A stretch of DNA of 64,000 bases. Origin: Pantoea sp. IMH. GTDB lineage: Bacteria; Pseudomonadota; Gammaproteobacteria; Enterobacterales; Enterobacteriaceae. Positions 27,585 through 36,117 of this stretch are shown piece by piece (position 1 is the stretch's first letter; every line of letters begins with the position of its first letter). A program made the position numbers and the translations under genes. The stretch lies in the NCBI RefSeq assembly GCF_000599885.1, contig NZ_JFGT01000002.1:1-64000 (forward strand), read 5' to 3'. The notes under the pieces are model-generated. The model had not been told where the DNA came from, did no database searches, and saw nothing but the letters and a program-made list of their open reading frames with translations.

Positions 27585-27995
27585 ATGTATAGCGCAAGCG
27601 GTACCCAGGCCTATGCAAAAGTCAGCGTAGAAAGCGCGGTGATGAGCGCCAGCTCAGACCAGCTGATCACCCTGCTGTTCGACGGCGCGCTGAGCGCGCT
27701 GGTCCGGGCACGGCTGTTTTTGCAGGAAGGTAATATCGTCAGAAAGGGTGAATCTCTTTCCAAGGCCATTAATATCATTGATAACGGCCTGAAGGTCGGG
27801 CTGGATGAAGCGAGCGAAGATGAATTAACACGTAATTTGTTAAGTTTGTACCGTTATATGGTGCATCGTCTGCTGCGTGCCAATCTTGATAACGACGTAG
27901 CAGGTATTGAAGAGGTCGAAGCACTACTACGTAATATCGCTGACGCCTGGAAAGAGGTTTCAGGTTCTCCCGCTCTGGTTCAGGACGCTCTCTAA
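27585..27995 (+). CDS. fliS: Flagellin export chaperone FliS
   Basis: A 136-aa helical chaperone that binds the FliC C terminus in the cytosol and prevents premature polymerisation. It opens with YSASGTQAYAKVSVESAVMSASSDQL-type family sequence and has the conserved LITLLFDGAL segment. AAGGAG precedes the ATG; the gap to fliD is 9 bp. Confidence 0.95.
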   Translation: MYSASGTQAYAKVSVESAVMSASSDQLITLLFDGALSALVRARLFLQEGNIVRKGESLSKAINIIDNGLKVGLDEASEDELTRNLLSLYRYMVHRLLRANLDNDVAGIEEVEALLRNIADAWKEVSGSPALVQDAL

Positions 27996-28358
27996 ATGAA
28001 TATCGCCCCACATATGTTCGGAATTTATCAGCAGCTGCTGCACATCAGTCAGTCCATGACCCGTCTGGCGTCAGAAGGAAAATGGGATGAGCTGATTGAA
28101 CGTGAAGTGGATTACGTCAGCACCGTTGAGAAGCTGGCGGAAACCACGCGTGAGATAAGCGTTCCCGCGCGGACGCAGGAGCAGCTGCGTCCGGTGCTGC
28201 GCCATATCCTCGACAATGAAGCGGAAGTTAAGCGTCTGCTTCAGGATCGTATGGGTGAGCTGTCGCAGCTTATCGGTCAGAATTCCCGTCAGAAATCGGT
28301 CAATTCTGCCTATGGTAATATGTCAGGCGTGGTGCTGTTCCCGAACGGATCTGCCTGA
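27996..28358 (+). CDS. fliT: FliD chaperone and FlhDC antagonist FliT
   Basis: A 120-aa all-helical protein starting directly after the fliS stop. In Salmonella FliT binds FliD for export and, when free, binds FlhC and prevents FlhDC from activating class 2 promoters. The regions GIYQQLLHISQSMTRLASEGKWDELIERE and LLQDRMGELSQLIGQ fit this family. Confidence 0.9.
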   Translation: MNIAPHMFGIYQQLLHISQSMTRLASEGKWDELIEREVDYVSTVEKLAETTREISVPARTQEQLRPVLRHILDNEAEVKRLLQDRMGELSQLIGQNSRQKSVNSAYGNMSGVVLFPNGSA

Positions 28359-28885
28359 AAACCGTTGCTAATATTATGACTAATCTTCCCTCCAGCCCGC
28401 GGGTCAGCAGACAACATTGTTTTGTATTCTGACCCGCGCTCTCTTTGCCCACTTCTTTTTTCACGTTCAGTCCGTACAGGGCGCAGGGAACTGGCGCCTC
28501 TTAACCCCCGCCAGAGCGTAAAGCTTGCGACGCAGCCACACGCATCCCGGCACTTTCTGACAGTCATCAGGCAGCGACCTCTCTGACGGGGTGCGTACGT
28601 TTGCGGGCAGTTCAGCGGCTTAAGCAGGAAATATTAATGATGATTCCTGTGCGGGATAAGGAATAGCGGTAAGGATTTTAAAGCGGTGACGTAACTGAAC
28701 ATCGGGAAGGTGTTAAGAGCCGTGATTGAAAAAGAGATTAAAAAGCGGTTAATGGCGTGTGCCTCACTCAGATCCCCGCGGCTGATAACGGGTGATGCGC
28801 CCAGGCCTGACCCTGCCAGCGTGACCACTCAGCCCCATACGGCTGAGCGCGGGGCTGAATTTACAGGCTTATCTGTTAGGATCCG
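28359..28885. other. Intergenic region fliT-yedD with large inverted repeat
   Basis: No credible gene in about 530 bp. A perfect 10-bp inverted repeat CGCGGGTCAG/CTGACCCGCG lies at 28398-28438 around a 21-base spacer; it may mark the fliDST 3' end, though the following T-rich stretch is weak. The rest shows nothing I can identify. Confidence 0.5.
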
Positions 28886-29365
28886 TCAGAACATCGGCTC
28901 TTCACTTTCCTGGCCGGGATAGCTCTCGCTGTTCTCATCCGCCGGTTTCTCTTCCACTTCTGGCGTCTTGTGCTGCGCCTCCAGCGCCTGTTGACACGCC
29001 AGGGTCGGCTGACTGACCTTTTGCAGGACCAGATCGTCATAGTGCAGCGCCGTTCCTTCCAGCTCCAGCGGCATCACCCGCTGCTGATTATTGACGTTTA
29101 TCCAGCTATCGTTCAGACGAGTGACTTTGCCCGGCTTGGCGATAACGCGTTGCCACTGGCGGCAGTCCAGCGTATCGCCCTGCTCCGTGATAATCAGGCT
29201 GGCTATCGCTTCAGGGCTGACCAGACCCGACTGCGGCCCCATCGTCTGCCAGTTACCGACCAGTTGTGCCGGCGGCGGCGTCTTTACCGCACTCTGATAG
29301 TTAGGTATCTGGGCGCAGCCCGACAGCGCAACGGCTGCGGCGGTCATTACAATCCACTTTTTCAT
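28886..29365 (-). CDS. yedD: Lipoprotein YedD
   Basis: A 159-aa outer-membrane-type lipoprotein. Signal peptide with lipobox ALSGC (Cys at about residue 17). The core VSPEAIASLIITEQGDTLDCRQWQRVIAKPGK matches YedD of E. coli, located at the same place after fliDST. Function unknown. Here the C terminus is extended by an acidic tail (EVEEKPADENSES) absent from the shorter E. coli protein. SD is CAGGA. Confidence 0.85.
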   Translation of the reverse strand: MKKWIVMTAAAVALSGCAQIPNYQSAVKTPPPAQLVGNWQTMGPQSGLVSPEAIASLIITEQGDTLDCRQWQRVIAKPGKVTRLNDSWINVNNQQRVMPLELEGTALHYDDLVLQKVSQPTLACQQALEAQHKTPEVEEKPADENSESYPGQESEEPMF

Positions 29366-29561
29366 TTTCAGTTCCTGACTCGTCGAATGGCGCTACGTTA
29401 TAATTTCTCCATTATGACCGCAAGCGACTCTTCCTTTCCTCCCCCGTGCAGCAGCACCGACCTGGTCCGGACGTAGAGGATTGTGCCGCTTTGCGCCTGC
29501 CACCATTCCACCTCAGGCGGCCCGCGTGTACACTAGCGCAAATTGTGATGCAGGACCGATT

Positions 29562-29885
29562 ATGAAGACCATTGAAGAGTATTACGTTACGGCTAAAGCG
29601 ATCTTTCTTGAAGCCTGGCCGGAGATTAAAAGCGGTATTGCCGCACTGACGGAAGAAGATGCCCGCGCGCTGGGCATGACCCTGCCTCAGCTCCAGTCAC
29701 TGCAAACCGATCGCGCCTGGGCCGCCTACACGCGTGAGAAAAAGCTCGACGGCATGCTCTTTGCCATTCAGCTTGCGGAGCCGGATAAGGCCGTTGCCGC
29801 GCAGGCGATTGAAACCTATCTGCGCGATCACGCTGCCGCGCTGGGCATGAGCTGGGAAGAATTCTGTATTAAGAACGAACTGTAA
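29562..29885 (+). CDS. DUF6388-like small protein
   Basis: A 107-aa, mostly helical acidic protein. The pattern TIEEYYVTAKAIFLEAWPEIK...REKKLDGMLFAIQLAE...LGMSWEEFC resembles the DUF6388 family of enterobacteria as I remember it; no function is known. Start ATG at 29562 with CAGGA upstream; TACACT at 29528-29533 could be a -10 element. It is a single-gene unit. Confidence 0.65.
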   Translation: MKTIEEYYVTAKAIFLEAWPEIKSGIAALTEEDARALGMTLPQLQSLQTDRAWAAYTREKKLDGMLFAIQLAEPDKAVAAQAIETYLRDHAAALGMSWEEFCIKNEL

Positions 29886-30325
29886 TCCCCTGCGGCCCTG
29901 GCGGCCGCAAAAAACCTTTCACATTTCTATTGCTGACGCCTGTTACTGCAATATGTTTATCCTTTGCTGACCCCGGCGGCATATTAAGCGTAATCTTAAG
30001 CGCAGCAGATTATCATTTCAAAAGGCAAACTTTACGCGCCGACGCAAACGCAAGCGGGTTAAATAAGGCGATCGTATCTTTATTGGTGAGCCGCTATCCG
30101 CCTGGCGGAAAAATTGTTTGGCGGCTCCCGCAGAATAATGCATCTGTCTGAAAAAGCAGCATGCGTAAGCGGTTGCGTTCTGCCAGTGGCTCACGTATGT
30201 TGTGCGCGCTGGTTTTTATCGCAAAAGCCGCACGTTAAGCCTGCCGCCAGCCTCAACCAGCCTGACAAGCCGGTGCGCGCATCTCCCCGCCATATCACGG
30301 GCCTGTAAGATTTCGAGTCAGAAGA
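29886..30325. other. Intergenic region without visible gene
   Basis: About 440 bp. No frame with a ribosome-binding site or family resemblance, and no clear terminator. It presumably holds the promoter of the diguanylate cyclase gene. Confidence 0.4.
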
Positions 30326-31720
30326 ATGTCACCGAACAAATATAAGCTTGATCACAGCCTGTTTCTTTTTTTGCTCGCGCTGGGCTTAACCGCATTTGGT
30401 ATTCAGTGCCGGAGCTTGCAGGCGCTTTCTCTTTTCTGGCCCTGTAACGCGCTATTACTGGGGCTGATGATCCGCTTTCCGGCCTTTGATAATGTTCTGA
30501 GTCTGCCGGTGATATATAGCGCGATGGTGCTGGCGGATACTTTTTATGGCACGCCCTTCAGTATTGCGCTTGGATTAAACGCGGCAAATATGCTGTTTAT
30601 CATCGTCGGCAGAATGGTTTTGCTTTCTCCTATACTGTCACGCTCCTATCCGCGACGGCTTCAGGCGCTGCTGAGGGTGTTTCCCGCCTCCATCGTCGCC
30701 GCCGCCGCCTGCGCGCTGGCCGGCACCTTTGCCAGCCAGCACTATTTTCATGATGTCCTGCTTAAGGGCTGGATCTCCTGGTTTTGCGAGCAGGTTTCCA
30801 CCTCGATTCTGCTGCTGCCGGTGGCGATCACCCTGCCGCGGCGGGATGAGCTGAAGCAGATCTTCGGCGAACTGAAAGAGAGTTCGCTGCTGCCAGTTAT
30901 CTCCCTTATCGTTTCAACCATAACCGGCATCTACGTCGGCGGCGGCGGCAGCCTGATCTTCCCCCTGCCCGCGCTGATGTGGTGCGCCATCAGCTACCCT
31001 ATTTTTATCACCTGCCTGCTGACCTTAGTGACCGGCATCGCCGAGATCATTCTGGTGGCAAACAACGTACTGAATATCCAGGGCAGCGATGACTTTTTCC
31101 GCATCGACAGCCTCGCCTCCTCTCGCCTGGGCGTGGCAGCAATGACCATCAGCCCGCTGATTGTGGCGCTGAGCACCACCTCCAACCGCAAGCTGGTCGC
31201 CCGGATTACCCAGCGTGCGGATTACGACTTTCTGACCGGGGCGCTAACGCGCAGCGGCCTTTCATCCAGAGTCGATGCCCTGCTTTCCCGCAGAAATAAA
31301 CAGGTCGGCTTTTACGGCGCCACTTTTGTGATTGATATCGATCGCTTCAAAAATATTAATGATACTTTCGGCCATGCGGCGGGGGATCATGTGCTGGCGA
31401 AAACCGCTGAGTGCCTGAGACAGACGCTGCAATCTGGGGCGATTATCAGCCGGATGGGCGGAGAGGAGTTTTTAGTGCTGATCGAGGGCATTTCGCAGCC
31501 GCGGGCATTTCTGCTGGCGGACAGGCTGAGGCGGGCAGTGGAAGAGAATAAGATTGTGCTGAACGAGAACGATCTCAGCGTGACGGTCAGTATCGGTATC
31601 AGCACGCTGAATATTTCCGATTCCGGCAGCCTTGACGATTCGATAAACAGCGCCGACCGCCAGCTCTATCTGGCCAAAAGCAGCGGACGTAACCAGGTCA
31701 GCCCCCGGTTTACGTTATAA
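30326..31720 (+). CDS. Membrane diguanylate cyclase (MASE1-like + GGDEF)
   Basis: A 464-aa protein. About residues 10-285 contain eight or so hydrophobic helices resembling a MASE1-type sensor. Residues 300-460 are a GGDEF domain with DYDFLTGALTRSGL, the FVIDIDRFKNINDTFGHAAGDHVL block, the active-site RMGGEEFLVL and the closing YLAKSSGRNQV. All catalytic motifs are intact, so c-di-GMP synthesis is expected. No RxxD inhibitory site was identified with confidence. Placed among motility genes, it probably pushes towards sessility. Confidence 0.85.
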   Translation: MSPNKYKLDHSLFLFLLALGLTAFGIQCRSLQALSLFWPCNALLLGLMIRFPAFDNVLSLPVIYSAMVLADTFYGTPFSIALGLNAANMLFIIVGRMVLLSPILSRSYPRRLQALLRVFPASIVAAAACALAGTFASQHYFHDVLLKGWISWFCEQVSTSILLLPVAITLPRRDELKQIFGELKESSLLPVISLIVSTITGIYVGGGGSLIFPLPALMWCAISYPIFITCLLTLVTGIAEIILVANNVLNIQGSDDFFRIDSLASSRLGVAAMTISPLIVALSTTSNRKLVARITQRADYDFLTGALTRSGLSSRVDALLSRRNKQVGFYGATFVIDIDRFKNINDTFGHAAGDHVLAKTAECLRQTLQSGAIISRMGGEEFLVLIEGISQPRAFLLADRLRRAVEENKIVLNENDLSVTVSIGISTLNISDSGSLDDSINSADRQLYLAKSSGRNQVSPRFTL

Positions 31721-31742
31721 AAAAACCCCGCCGTAGCGGGGT
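31717..31742 (-). terminator. Terminator of the small coiled-coil gene
   Basis: Minus strand: ACCCCGC (31742-31736) with GCGGGGT (31731-31725), then a T-run of about eight. It overlaps the end of the convergent cyclase gene. Confidence 0.75.
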
Positions 31743-31757
31743 GTGCAGGGTTCAGCG

Positions 31758-32024
31758 TCAGGCTTCGTTTTCGACGCGGTTAATCTCGATTTCGATATCC
31801 TGAATGGTGCTGTCGAGCTCATCGAGCAGACCACCCTGTCTGGTCAGAAGATCGTTAATACGCTCAGCATACTCTTTATGCGAATACTCCCCCTGATCAA
31901 ACGCCAGCCAGTGGGTTGAGAGGGTTTCCGTATTGGTTTGCGCATAGTGCCGCATCTCTTTCAGCTGCGAGGTCACGTCCCGTAAATGGTCTGTGGGCGA
32001 TTTGTGTTCTGTGTTATCACTCAT
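31758..32024 (-). CDS. Small acidic coiled-coil protein, function unknown
   Basis: An 88-aa protein beginning MSDNTEHKSPTDHLRD, rich in Glu/Asp and heptad-like Leu/Ile (LLDELDSTIQDIEIEINRVE). No family recognised. Start at 32024 with GAGGAG upstream; an in-frame upstream ATG at 32090 lacks support. It has its own terminator, so it is probably expressed. It marks the right chromosomal flank of the prophage remnant in this orientation. Confidence 0.6.
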   Translation of the reverse strand: MSDNTEHKSPTDHLRDVTSQLKEMRHYAQTNTETLSTHWLAFDQGEYSHKEYAERINDLLTRQGGLLDELDSTIQDIEIEINRVENEA

Positions 32025-32117
32025 CTCGTTCTCCTCATTAAGTTGAAATGTACGCCTAAATTCCGACTCTGCCGATCCGCAGAAGTTCATTTAACTTCAA
32101 ATCCGCCCCGCAGACGC

Positions 32118-32144
32118 AAAAAAAAGCCGCCCGTTAAGGGCGGC
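32118..32144 (-). terminator. Terminator of the tail-spike-like gene
   Basis: Minus strand: GCCGCCC (32144-32138) with GGGCGGC (32132-32126), then eight T. It lies 18 bp after the spike stop. Confidence 0.8.
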
Positions 32145-32161
32145 CAGGTGTGGGCTATTTA

Positions 32162-33916
32162 TCAGTAGTAAGGCACTTTACGGTCCGTTCCGTTGATGTT
32201 TACCGTAATATAGCCCGTGGCTTTAGTGGCGGTTGGTGCTACTGCCGTTGCGGTAGCTAACGTCAGTATTCCTTTTTCATTTGCCCCAATTCCCGCCAGT
32301 CCATTATGGAAGCTCATTCGCGCGTTAGGCGATGTGGTCCCGATGGTACTGAGATCGGTAACCTCTGACAAATCAGGCATAAACAGGGAAGTTACCCCGG
32401 TCTCAAAGCGAGTCGGCCCGGTTGTCGTGAGGTTGAATACCATATCGCCAGAGCGGGCTTTCAGTTTCACCCAGACTTCCGCATAGCTCAGCCCGATCCG
32501 GTTCAGCTTCACATCCACAACTGCCGGTGCGCCTTTATGTTGGATATCCGCATAAACCGCTGTGGCACAGCGAGCCACATTCAGCCAGGTAATACAGGAG
32601 GCAATGGTGGTTACCGGGTTTCCGGACAGCGCGCCAGGGACATCATTGGTGGCTTTGCTGACCATCTCAAAAACCCACTGCTGGTTATCCTTCGGCATAT
32701 GAACTTTGCCAAGCTTGAACCATTTGTCGGTTGAAGATGTGTTAGACACCTTATAGCCGCTGTACCATCCAGCCCTCATCGAACCGGTAAACTCTGTACC
32801 GTAGTTCTCATCGCGGCGCCAGCCATACTCATAGTTGGAAAGCCAGCGGTTCTCAAGGTTACTTTCAAGCTTAACCTTAGAACCGCCCTGAAGATTGAGC
32901 TGGCGTAACTGCACGCGACCATTACTCAGATCCAGAGGTTGTACGCAGTTTTCAAGACTCAGCGCATCAATCAGCCACTGTCCTTCCGAGAGATCGCCGG
33001 GGTTACGGGTATGCTCAATCCAGACGTTATTGAGTACACCCTGAGTTACGCGCGGCATGACCAGCGTGCCGTCACCGTAACCTGTCTGGAAGTTTGCATT
33101 GGTGAGCTCAATCGCCGTTGCGTGATCCCATACGCCGGTAGCGGTGCCAGACCAGCCTACCTCAAAGATACGGCCATAGGTGGTCACGGTATAAATTTGA
33201 TCAAACTTGGTGTCGAGGGTGTCCTGAAGTTTGATCACCGTACCGCCATTATTCTGTGCCCGAAATCGCGAAATGACCACCGACTGACCGGCCACAATGG
33301 TATTTTCAAAAAACGGCTGCTGGTTAGTACATTGGGATGGCTGAACCGGCCCGGTAAGGGTTTTGATATCCGCTGTGGCCTGACCGTTCCAGGCGATCCC
33401 TTTAATGGCGGTCCGCCTTGCTTTCACCTTAAAGACCGGCAAGTTCGATTTGTCGGAGACAATGGTCGTTCTGGGCATCGCACCGTGGGGATTATCGTCA
33501 CCATACAGATAAAAGACAGGCATTTCGGTAGCGGAATAGTCGATAGGCTTAATCAGGAACTTGCCCACAGGGAAGCGTACCCCCAGACTTTTCGCACTGT
33601 TATTGAAGCTCTGAGCCCAAACCATCATCGCTTTAAAGGGCTCTGTATCGTCGGTTACCCCATCGCCTTTAGCGCCAAAGTGCAGGATGTTCACCTCTTC
33701 CGGATTGTTGATAATGCGTTTCCAGAAAAAGCCGTTGCCCACAGCAAAGGTCCCGCCATCATCCTTAGGCAGCGACGTTGACTGGACAAAACCTACAAAA
33801 TCCCCGCCGCCTTTAAAACTCGCGTCTTTATCGTAATAACGACGTAGCATTGCAATTTCACCCGACTTTGGCGGTTTCGTTGTTCTCAGTTCAGCAAAAG
33901 AGTTTACTTCGATCAT
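32162..33916 (-). CDS. Tail-spike-like beta-helix protein (pectate-lyase superfamily fold)
   Basis: A 584-aa protein without a signal peptide or membrane segment. Residues 1-75 (FAELRTTKPPKSGEIAMLR...DDGGTFAV...GFFWKRI) form the module seen at the start of many capsule-degrading phage tail spikes. Residues 78-95 (FGAKGDGVTDDTEPFKAM) are the classic entry to a right-handed beta-helix. The remainder is beta-rich with repeated G-containing turns. A glycan depolymerase or binding role is the family expectation; the active site cannot be assigned. Strong GGAGG 5 bases before the ATG. It follows the spanin genes by 128 bp and has its own terminator. Alternative: a bacterial WcaM/AmsF-like exopolysaccharide protein. 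Confidence 0.7.
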   Translation of the reverse strand: MIEVNSFAELRTTKPPKSGEIAMLRRYYDKDASFKGGGDFVGFVQSTSLPKDDGGTFAVGNGFFWKRIINNPEEVNILHFGAKGDGVTDDTEPFKAMMVWAQSFNNSAKSLGVRFPVGKFLIKPIDYSATEMPVFYLYGDDNPHGAMPRTTIVSDKSNLPVFKVKARRTAIKGIAWNGQATADIKTLTGPVQPSQCTNQQPFFENTIVAGQSVVISRFRAQNNGGTVIKLQDTLDTKFDQIYTVTTYGRIFEVGWSGTATGVWDHATAIELTNANFQTGYGDGTLVMPRVTQGVLNNVWIEHTRNPGDLSEGQWLIDALSLENCVQPLDLSNGRVQLRQLNLQGGSKVKLESNLENRWLSNYEYGWRRDENYGTEFTGSMRAGWYSGYKVSNTSSTDKWFKLGKVHMPKDNQQWVFEMVSKATNDVPGALSGNPVTTIASCITWLNVARCATAVYADIQHKGAPAVVDVKLNRIGLSYAEVWVKLKARSGDMVFNLTTTGPTRFETGVTSLFMPDLSEVTDLSTIGTTSPNARMSFHNGLAGIGANEKGILTLATATAVAPTATKATGYITVNINGTDRKVPYY

Positions 33917-33962
33917 AATAGCCTCCAGGAGCGAATGCCGTAGCTAATCGCCTGTGTTATTT

Positions 33963-33995
33963 AAGTGATATAAGTCGTTCATTGAAGTGATATAA
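33963..33995 (-). promoter_or_regulatory. Direct repeat AAGTGATATAA upstream of the spike gene
   Basis: Two identical 11-bp copies, at 33963-33973 and 33985-33995, are 22 bp apart start to start, about two helical turns. They lie just upstream of the spike gene and may be a regulator-binding site or part of its promoter. No regulator can be named. Confidence 0.4.
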
Positions 33996-34044
33996 CGCCC
34001 TGTTATTTATTCACTGCCTTATCCGGTAGCAGTTTCTTTTGCGC

Positions 34045-34278
34045 TCAGTTAATTTTATCGGCGCAAATTTTATCCCATAACTCATTGTGTACATTAATTT
34101 GCTTCACCGTGCGGATATCTATAACCTGCCAGTCATTACCGTAGGTATAAATAGGTGAAAATAATGTACAGGATGAATCAGTGAGTAATTGTGGACTACT
34201 GGTCGTTGTGGTGTGACGACCTACGCAGCTTGTCGCGAGCATCATCGTCATTGAGAGAATGATTAATGGCCTGAACAT
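34045..34278 (-). CDS. Outer-membrane spanin subunit (Rz1-type lipoprotein)
   Basis: A 77-aa lipoprotein. The signal peptide ends in the lipobox LATSC, with Cys at residue 18. The mature part follows the o-spanin pattern of lambda-like phages: CTLFSPIYTYGNDWQVID, a polar helix with HNELWDKIC at the end. ATG at 34278 is preceded by an excellent AAGGAGG. The first 83 bp overlap the end of the i-spanin gene in another frame, the usual Rz/Rz1 arrangement. With the i-spanin it would bridge and fuse inner and outer membranes in the last step of lysis. Confidence 0.78.
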   Translation of the reverse strand: MFRPLIILSMTMMLATSCVGRHTTTTSSPQLLTDSSCTLFSPIYTYGNDWQVIDIRTVKQINVHNELWDKICADKIN

Positions 34279-34492
34279 TTTTTGCCTCCTTAATATTCTC
34301 ATCCTGTTTATTGGCGACAGCGGAAACGCGGGCCGTTTCATTTTTTGCCGCATCGACATCCGCACGGGACTTCTCCTGCACCTTGCCAATTTTCTTGCCG
34401 CCAAACCAGCTCGCCACAACCGCCGCAATCACGACGCCGATGCCAGCAAGCAGGTGCCAGCTGCCGGAAAAAAGAGCCATAAGCGTATTCAT
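34196..34492 (-). CDS. Inner-membrane spanin-like protein (Rz-type)
   Basis: A 98-aa protein with one N-terminal membrane helix (LLAGIGVVIAAVVASWF) and a charged, coiled-coil-prone periplasmic part (KIGKVQEKSRADVDAAKNE...), as in i-spanins. The start overlaps the holin stop by 4 bp (ATGA), and the end overlaps the o-spanin gene. Assignment rests on topology and position more than on sequence identity. Confidence 0.68.
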   Translation of the reverse strand: MNTLMALFSGSWHLLAGIGVVIAAVVASWFGGKKIGKVQEKSRADVDAAKNETARVSAVANKQDENIKEAKNVQAINHSLNDDDARDKLRRSSHHNDQ

Positions 34493-34836
34493 ACATGATT
34501 CTCCTTCTGCCTTTCGTTTTGCGCTTTGAGTCCTTTCTGACGGATAAACTGGGCAATAACCGCCATTGCCACCATAAATGAGGCAATTAATCCCAGATAG
34601 TGCTGCGGAATAAAAGATTTCACATCGACCGGTAACCCATTCCAGGCATTCATCGCGGAATCCGGGAATGTCTGCACCCAGGCACCGATAGCGGAACCGC
34701 CGGTGGCCAGCCATACCGACCAGGTTTTAAATAATAACCGGGCGTGAGAGACAAATTCGATTTTGCCGTGTTTCTTCACCCACCAGACGATAACAATTAC
34801 CGCCAGCACCATCAGGATAAACAGGATGAATTTCAT
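34489..34836 (-). CDS. Phage holin
   Basis: A 115-aa membrane protein. An N-terminal hydrophobic helix (FILFILMVLAVIVIVWWV), a positively charged link, then two further hydrophobic stretches (around WLATGGSAIGAWV and LIASFMVAMAVIAQFI) and a highly charged C-terminal tail, the usual layout of a class I holin. The start overlaps the endolysin stop by 4 bp. It would permit exit of the signal-less lysozyme into the periplasm and set the lysis time. Confidence 0.72.
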   Translation of the reverse strand: MKFILFILMVLAVIVIVWWVKKHGKIEFVSHARLLFKTWSVWLATGGSAIGAWVQTFPDSAMNAWNGLPVDVKSFIPQHYLGLIASFMVAMAVIAQFIRQKGLKAQNERQKENHV

Positions 34837-35300
34837 ATAACCCCCCGATAGGCATCATAATTTCCACTACGCATCATTTCAGCATGACGCCTGGCGCGTG
34901 CGGGCGTCTGCTTCGCCCAACGGCTGGCTAACATGCCTTCGGCCGCGCCATCAAAATTACCATTGGAGATCAGTATCAGCGTGTTTTTAAAAGCGGCTAA
35001 ACCTTCCACCCCCATCTGGTAAGCCATGCTGTATAAGACGTCAGCTCTGGCCGGATTACACTGCCGTAATGCCGCAACAAGCGTGGGCCGCATAATCATT
35101 TCGCGTATTTTCTCGTCGAGTATTTTCTGCATCCAGATATCCCCAACGCTGCGGGGAACGCTAAACTGATAATTATTCAGTGACGCATTTTTCGGTCCAA
35201 TAACTATCCCACAAGCCACAGTGGGATAACCTTCAGTATCAATATAGGGCTTATCTTTATAGCCCTCTTCATAAGCCAGTATCTGGATTATTTTACTCAT
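34833..35300 (-). CDS. Endolysin, T4-type lysozyme (GH24)
   Basis: A 155-aa muramidase without signal peptide. The T4 lysozyme triad is visible: Glu12 in YEEGYKDKPY, Asp21 in IDTEGYPT and Thr27, with spacing 9 and 6 as in T4 (11, 20, 26). The C-terminal SRWAKQTPARARRHAEMMRSG is also typical. It hydrolyses peptidoglycan once delivered by the holin. First gene of the overlapping lysozyme-holin-spanin block; 222 bp of AT-rich DNA separate it from the Q-like gene. Confidence 0.88.
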   Translation of the reverse strand: MSKIIQILAYEEGYKDKPYIDTEGYPTVACGIVIGPKNASLNNYQFSVPRSVGDIWMQKILDEKIREMIMRPTLVAALRQCNPARADVLYSMAYQMGVEGLAAFKNTLILISNGNFDGAAEGMLASRWAKQTPARARRHAEMMRSGNYDAYRGVI

Positions 35301-35522
35301 AGCTCACCTCACAATTGGAATATACGCCCCGAAAAAAAACAAAGGTAAATTCCCTGGTGAATTCACTAACCAAACCCTCAGGCATGGAACTCTCTGCCAC
35401 AGGATAAATATAAATAAACAAGGTAAGTTCATCGCAGGGTTAATTTATATTAGCGCCCTGATGGATTATTAAATGCGTTTCTAACACAGTAGTGTTGAAA
35501 TTGCGTACGCAACCACTTTTTT

Positions 35523-35897
35523 TTAAAAAAATTCACTTTCACATTCCAGCGTCACTTCCAGCGTACAGAGTACGCCTTCAATAAATCCTTCTGCCGTCTG
35601 GAGTTGTTTACGAATGGTGCCATCAGCGCAACGTCGGCGACGGGCAATAGAGCGAAGGGATATCCGGTAGAGATAATGGGCAACCAGCAGCGCATGTTCA
35701 TCAGGGTGCGTTTTCATCAGGCGGCTGATACAGCTATCAAGGATCATACCGTCGTTGTCGCTGCATACTGGCCTGTTGGACGGCGCGGCGGTAATCAGTC
35801 CGCGAAATCCTGCTGCAATGTGCGGATAGTTGATGCCGCTCTTTTCCGTGGCCGCCCAGCCTCCCCACATCTCAAGTAACTTTTTGATGTCTCGCAT
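35523..35897 (-). CDS. Phage late antitermination protein, Q-type
   Basis: A 124-aa protein that matches the antitermQ family of lambdoid prophages: MRDIKKLLEMWGGWAA start, IAAGFRGLI, RPVCSDNDGMILDSCISRL and a C-terminal helix-turn-helix-like part (SIARRRRCADGTIRKQLQTAEGFIEG). Q lets RNA polymerase read through terminators into late genes. Here the next genes on the strand are the lysis cassette, so it would control lysis. A strong AAGGAGG precedes the start. It is placed directly behind the pR-like promoter, with the replication genes of a normal lambdoid phage missing between. Confidence 0.82.
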   Translation of the reverse strand: MRDIKKLLEMWGGWAATEKSGINYPHIAAGFRGLITAAPSNRPVCSDNDGMILDSCISRLMKTHPDEHALLVAHYLYRISLRSIARRRRCADGTIRKQLQTAEGFIEGVLCTLEVTLECESEFF

Positions 35898-35921
35898 TAC
35901 AACCTCCTTCGAGTGAGATAT

Positions 35922-35950
35922 CGCCTGGCCAGACTGTTTCTGGCCAGGCG
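35922..35950 (-). promoter_or_regulatory. 12-bp perfect hairpin in the leader of the Q gene
   Basis: CGCCTGGCCAGA (35922-35933) and TCTGGCCAGGCG (35939-35950) around a 5-base loop. Very stable; no T-run in either direction. It lies between pR and Q, where lambdoid phages have antitermination-controlled stops. Confidence 0.55.
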
Positions 35951-36117
35951 GGAGAATCTGTGCGGTTCAGCATGAGTTCTGAACAGTGCACGTTCATCGG
36001 CAGACAGGTGTCCGCCAGGTGAGATCACCGTTGAAGGTGTGCCAGCGATTAGGCTGGACGGCCAGGTTGTCAAAGAGCAGTGGACGATAACTTGCCATAT
36101 CGGCCTATCATCCGTTA

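Noticed and set aside
28310-28828. Frames of 64-85 aa on the minus strand between fliT and yedD
   Set aside because: No ribosome-binding sites or recognisable sequence; one crosses the inverted repeat and fliT.
32939-33781. 280-aa + strand frame
   Set aside because: Antisense shadow of the spike gene; no start signal.
35994-36098. 34-codon minus-strand frame just after pR (position of cro)
   Set aside because: No helix-turn-helix and no ribosome-binding site; a Cro cannot be supported. It might be a remnant.
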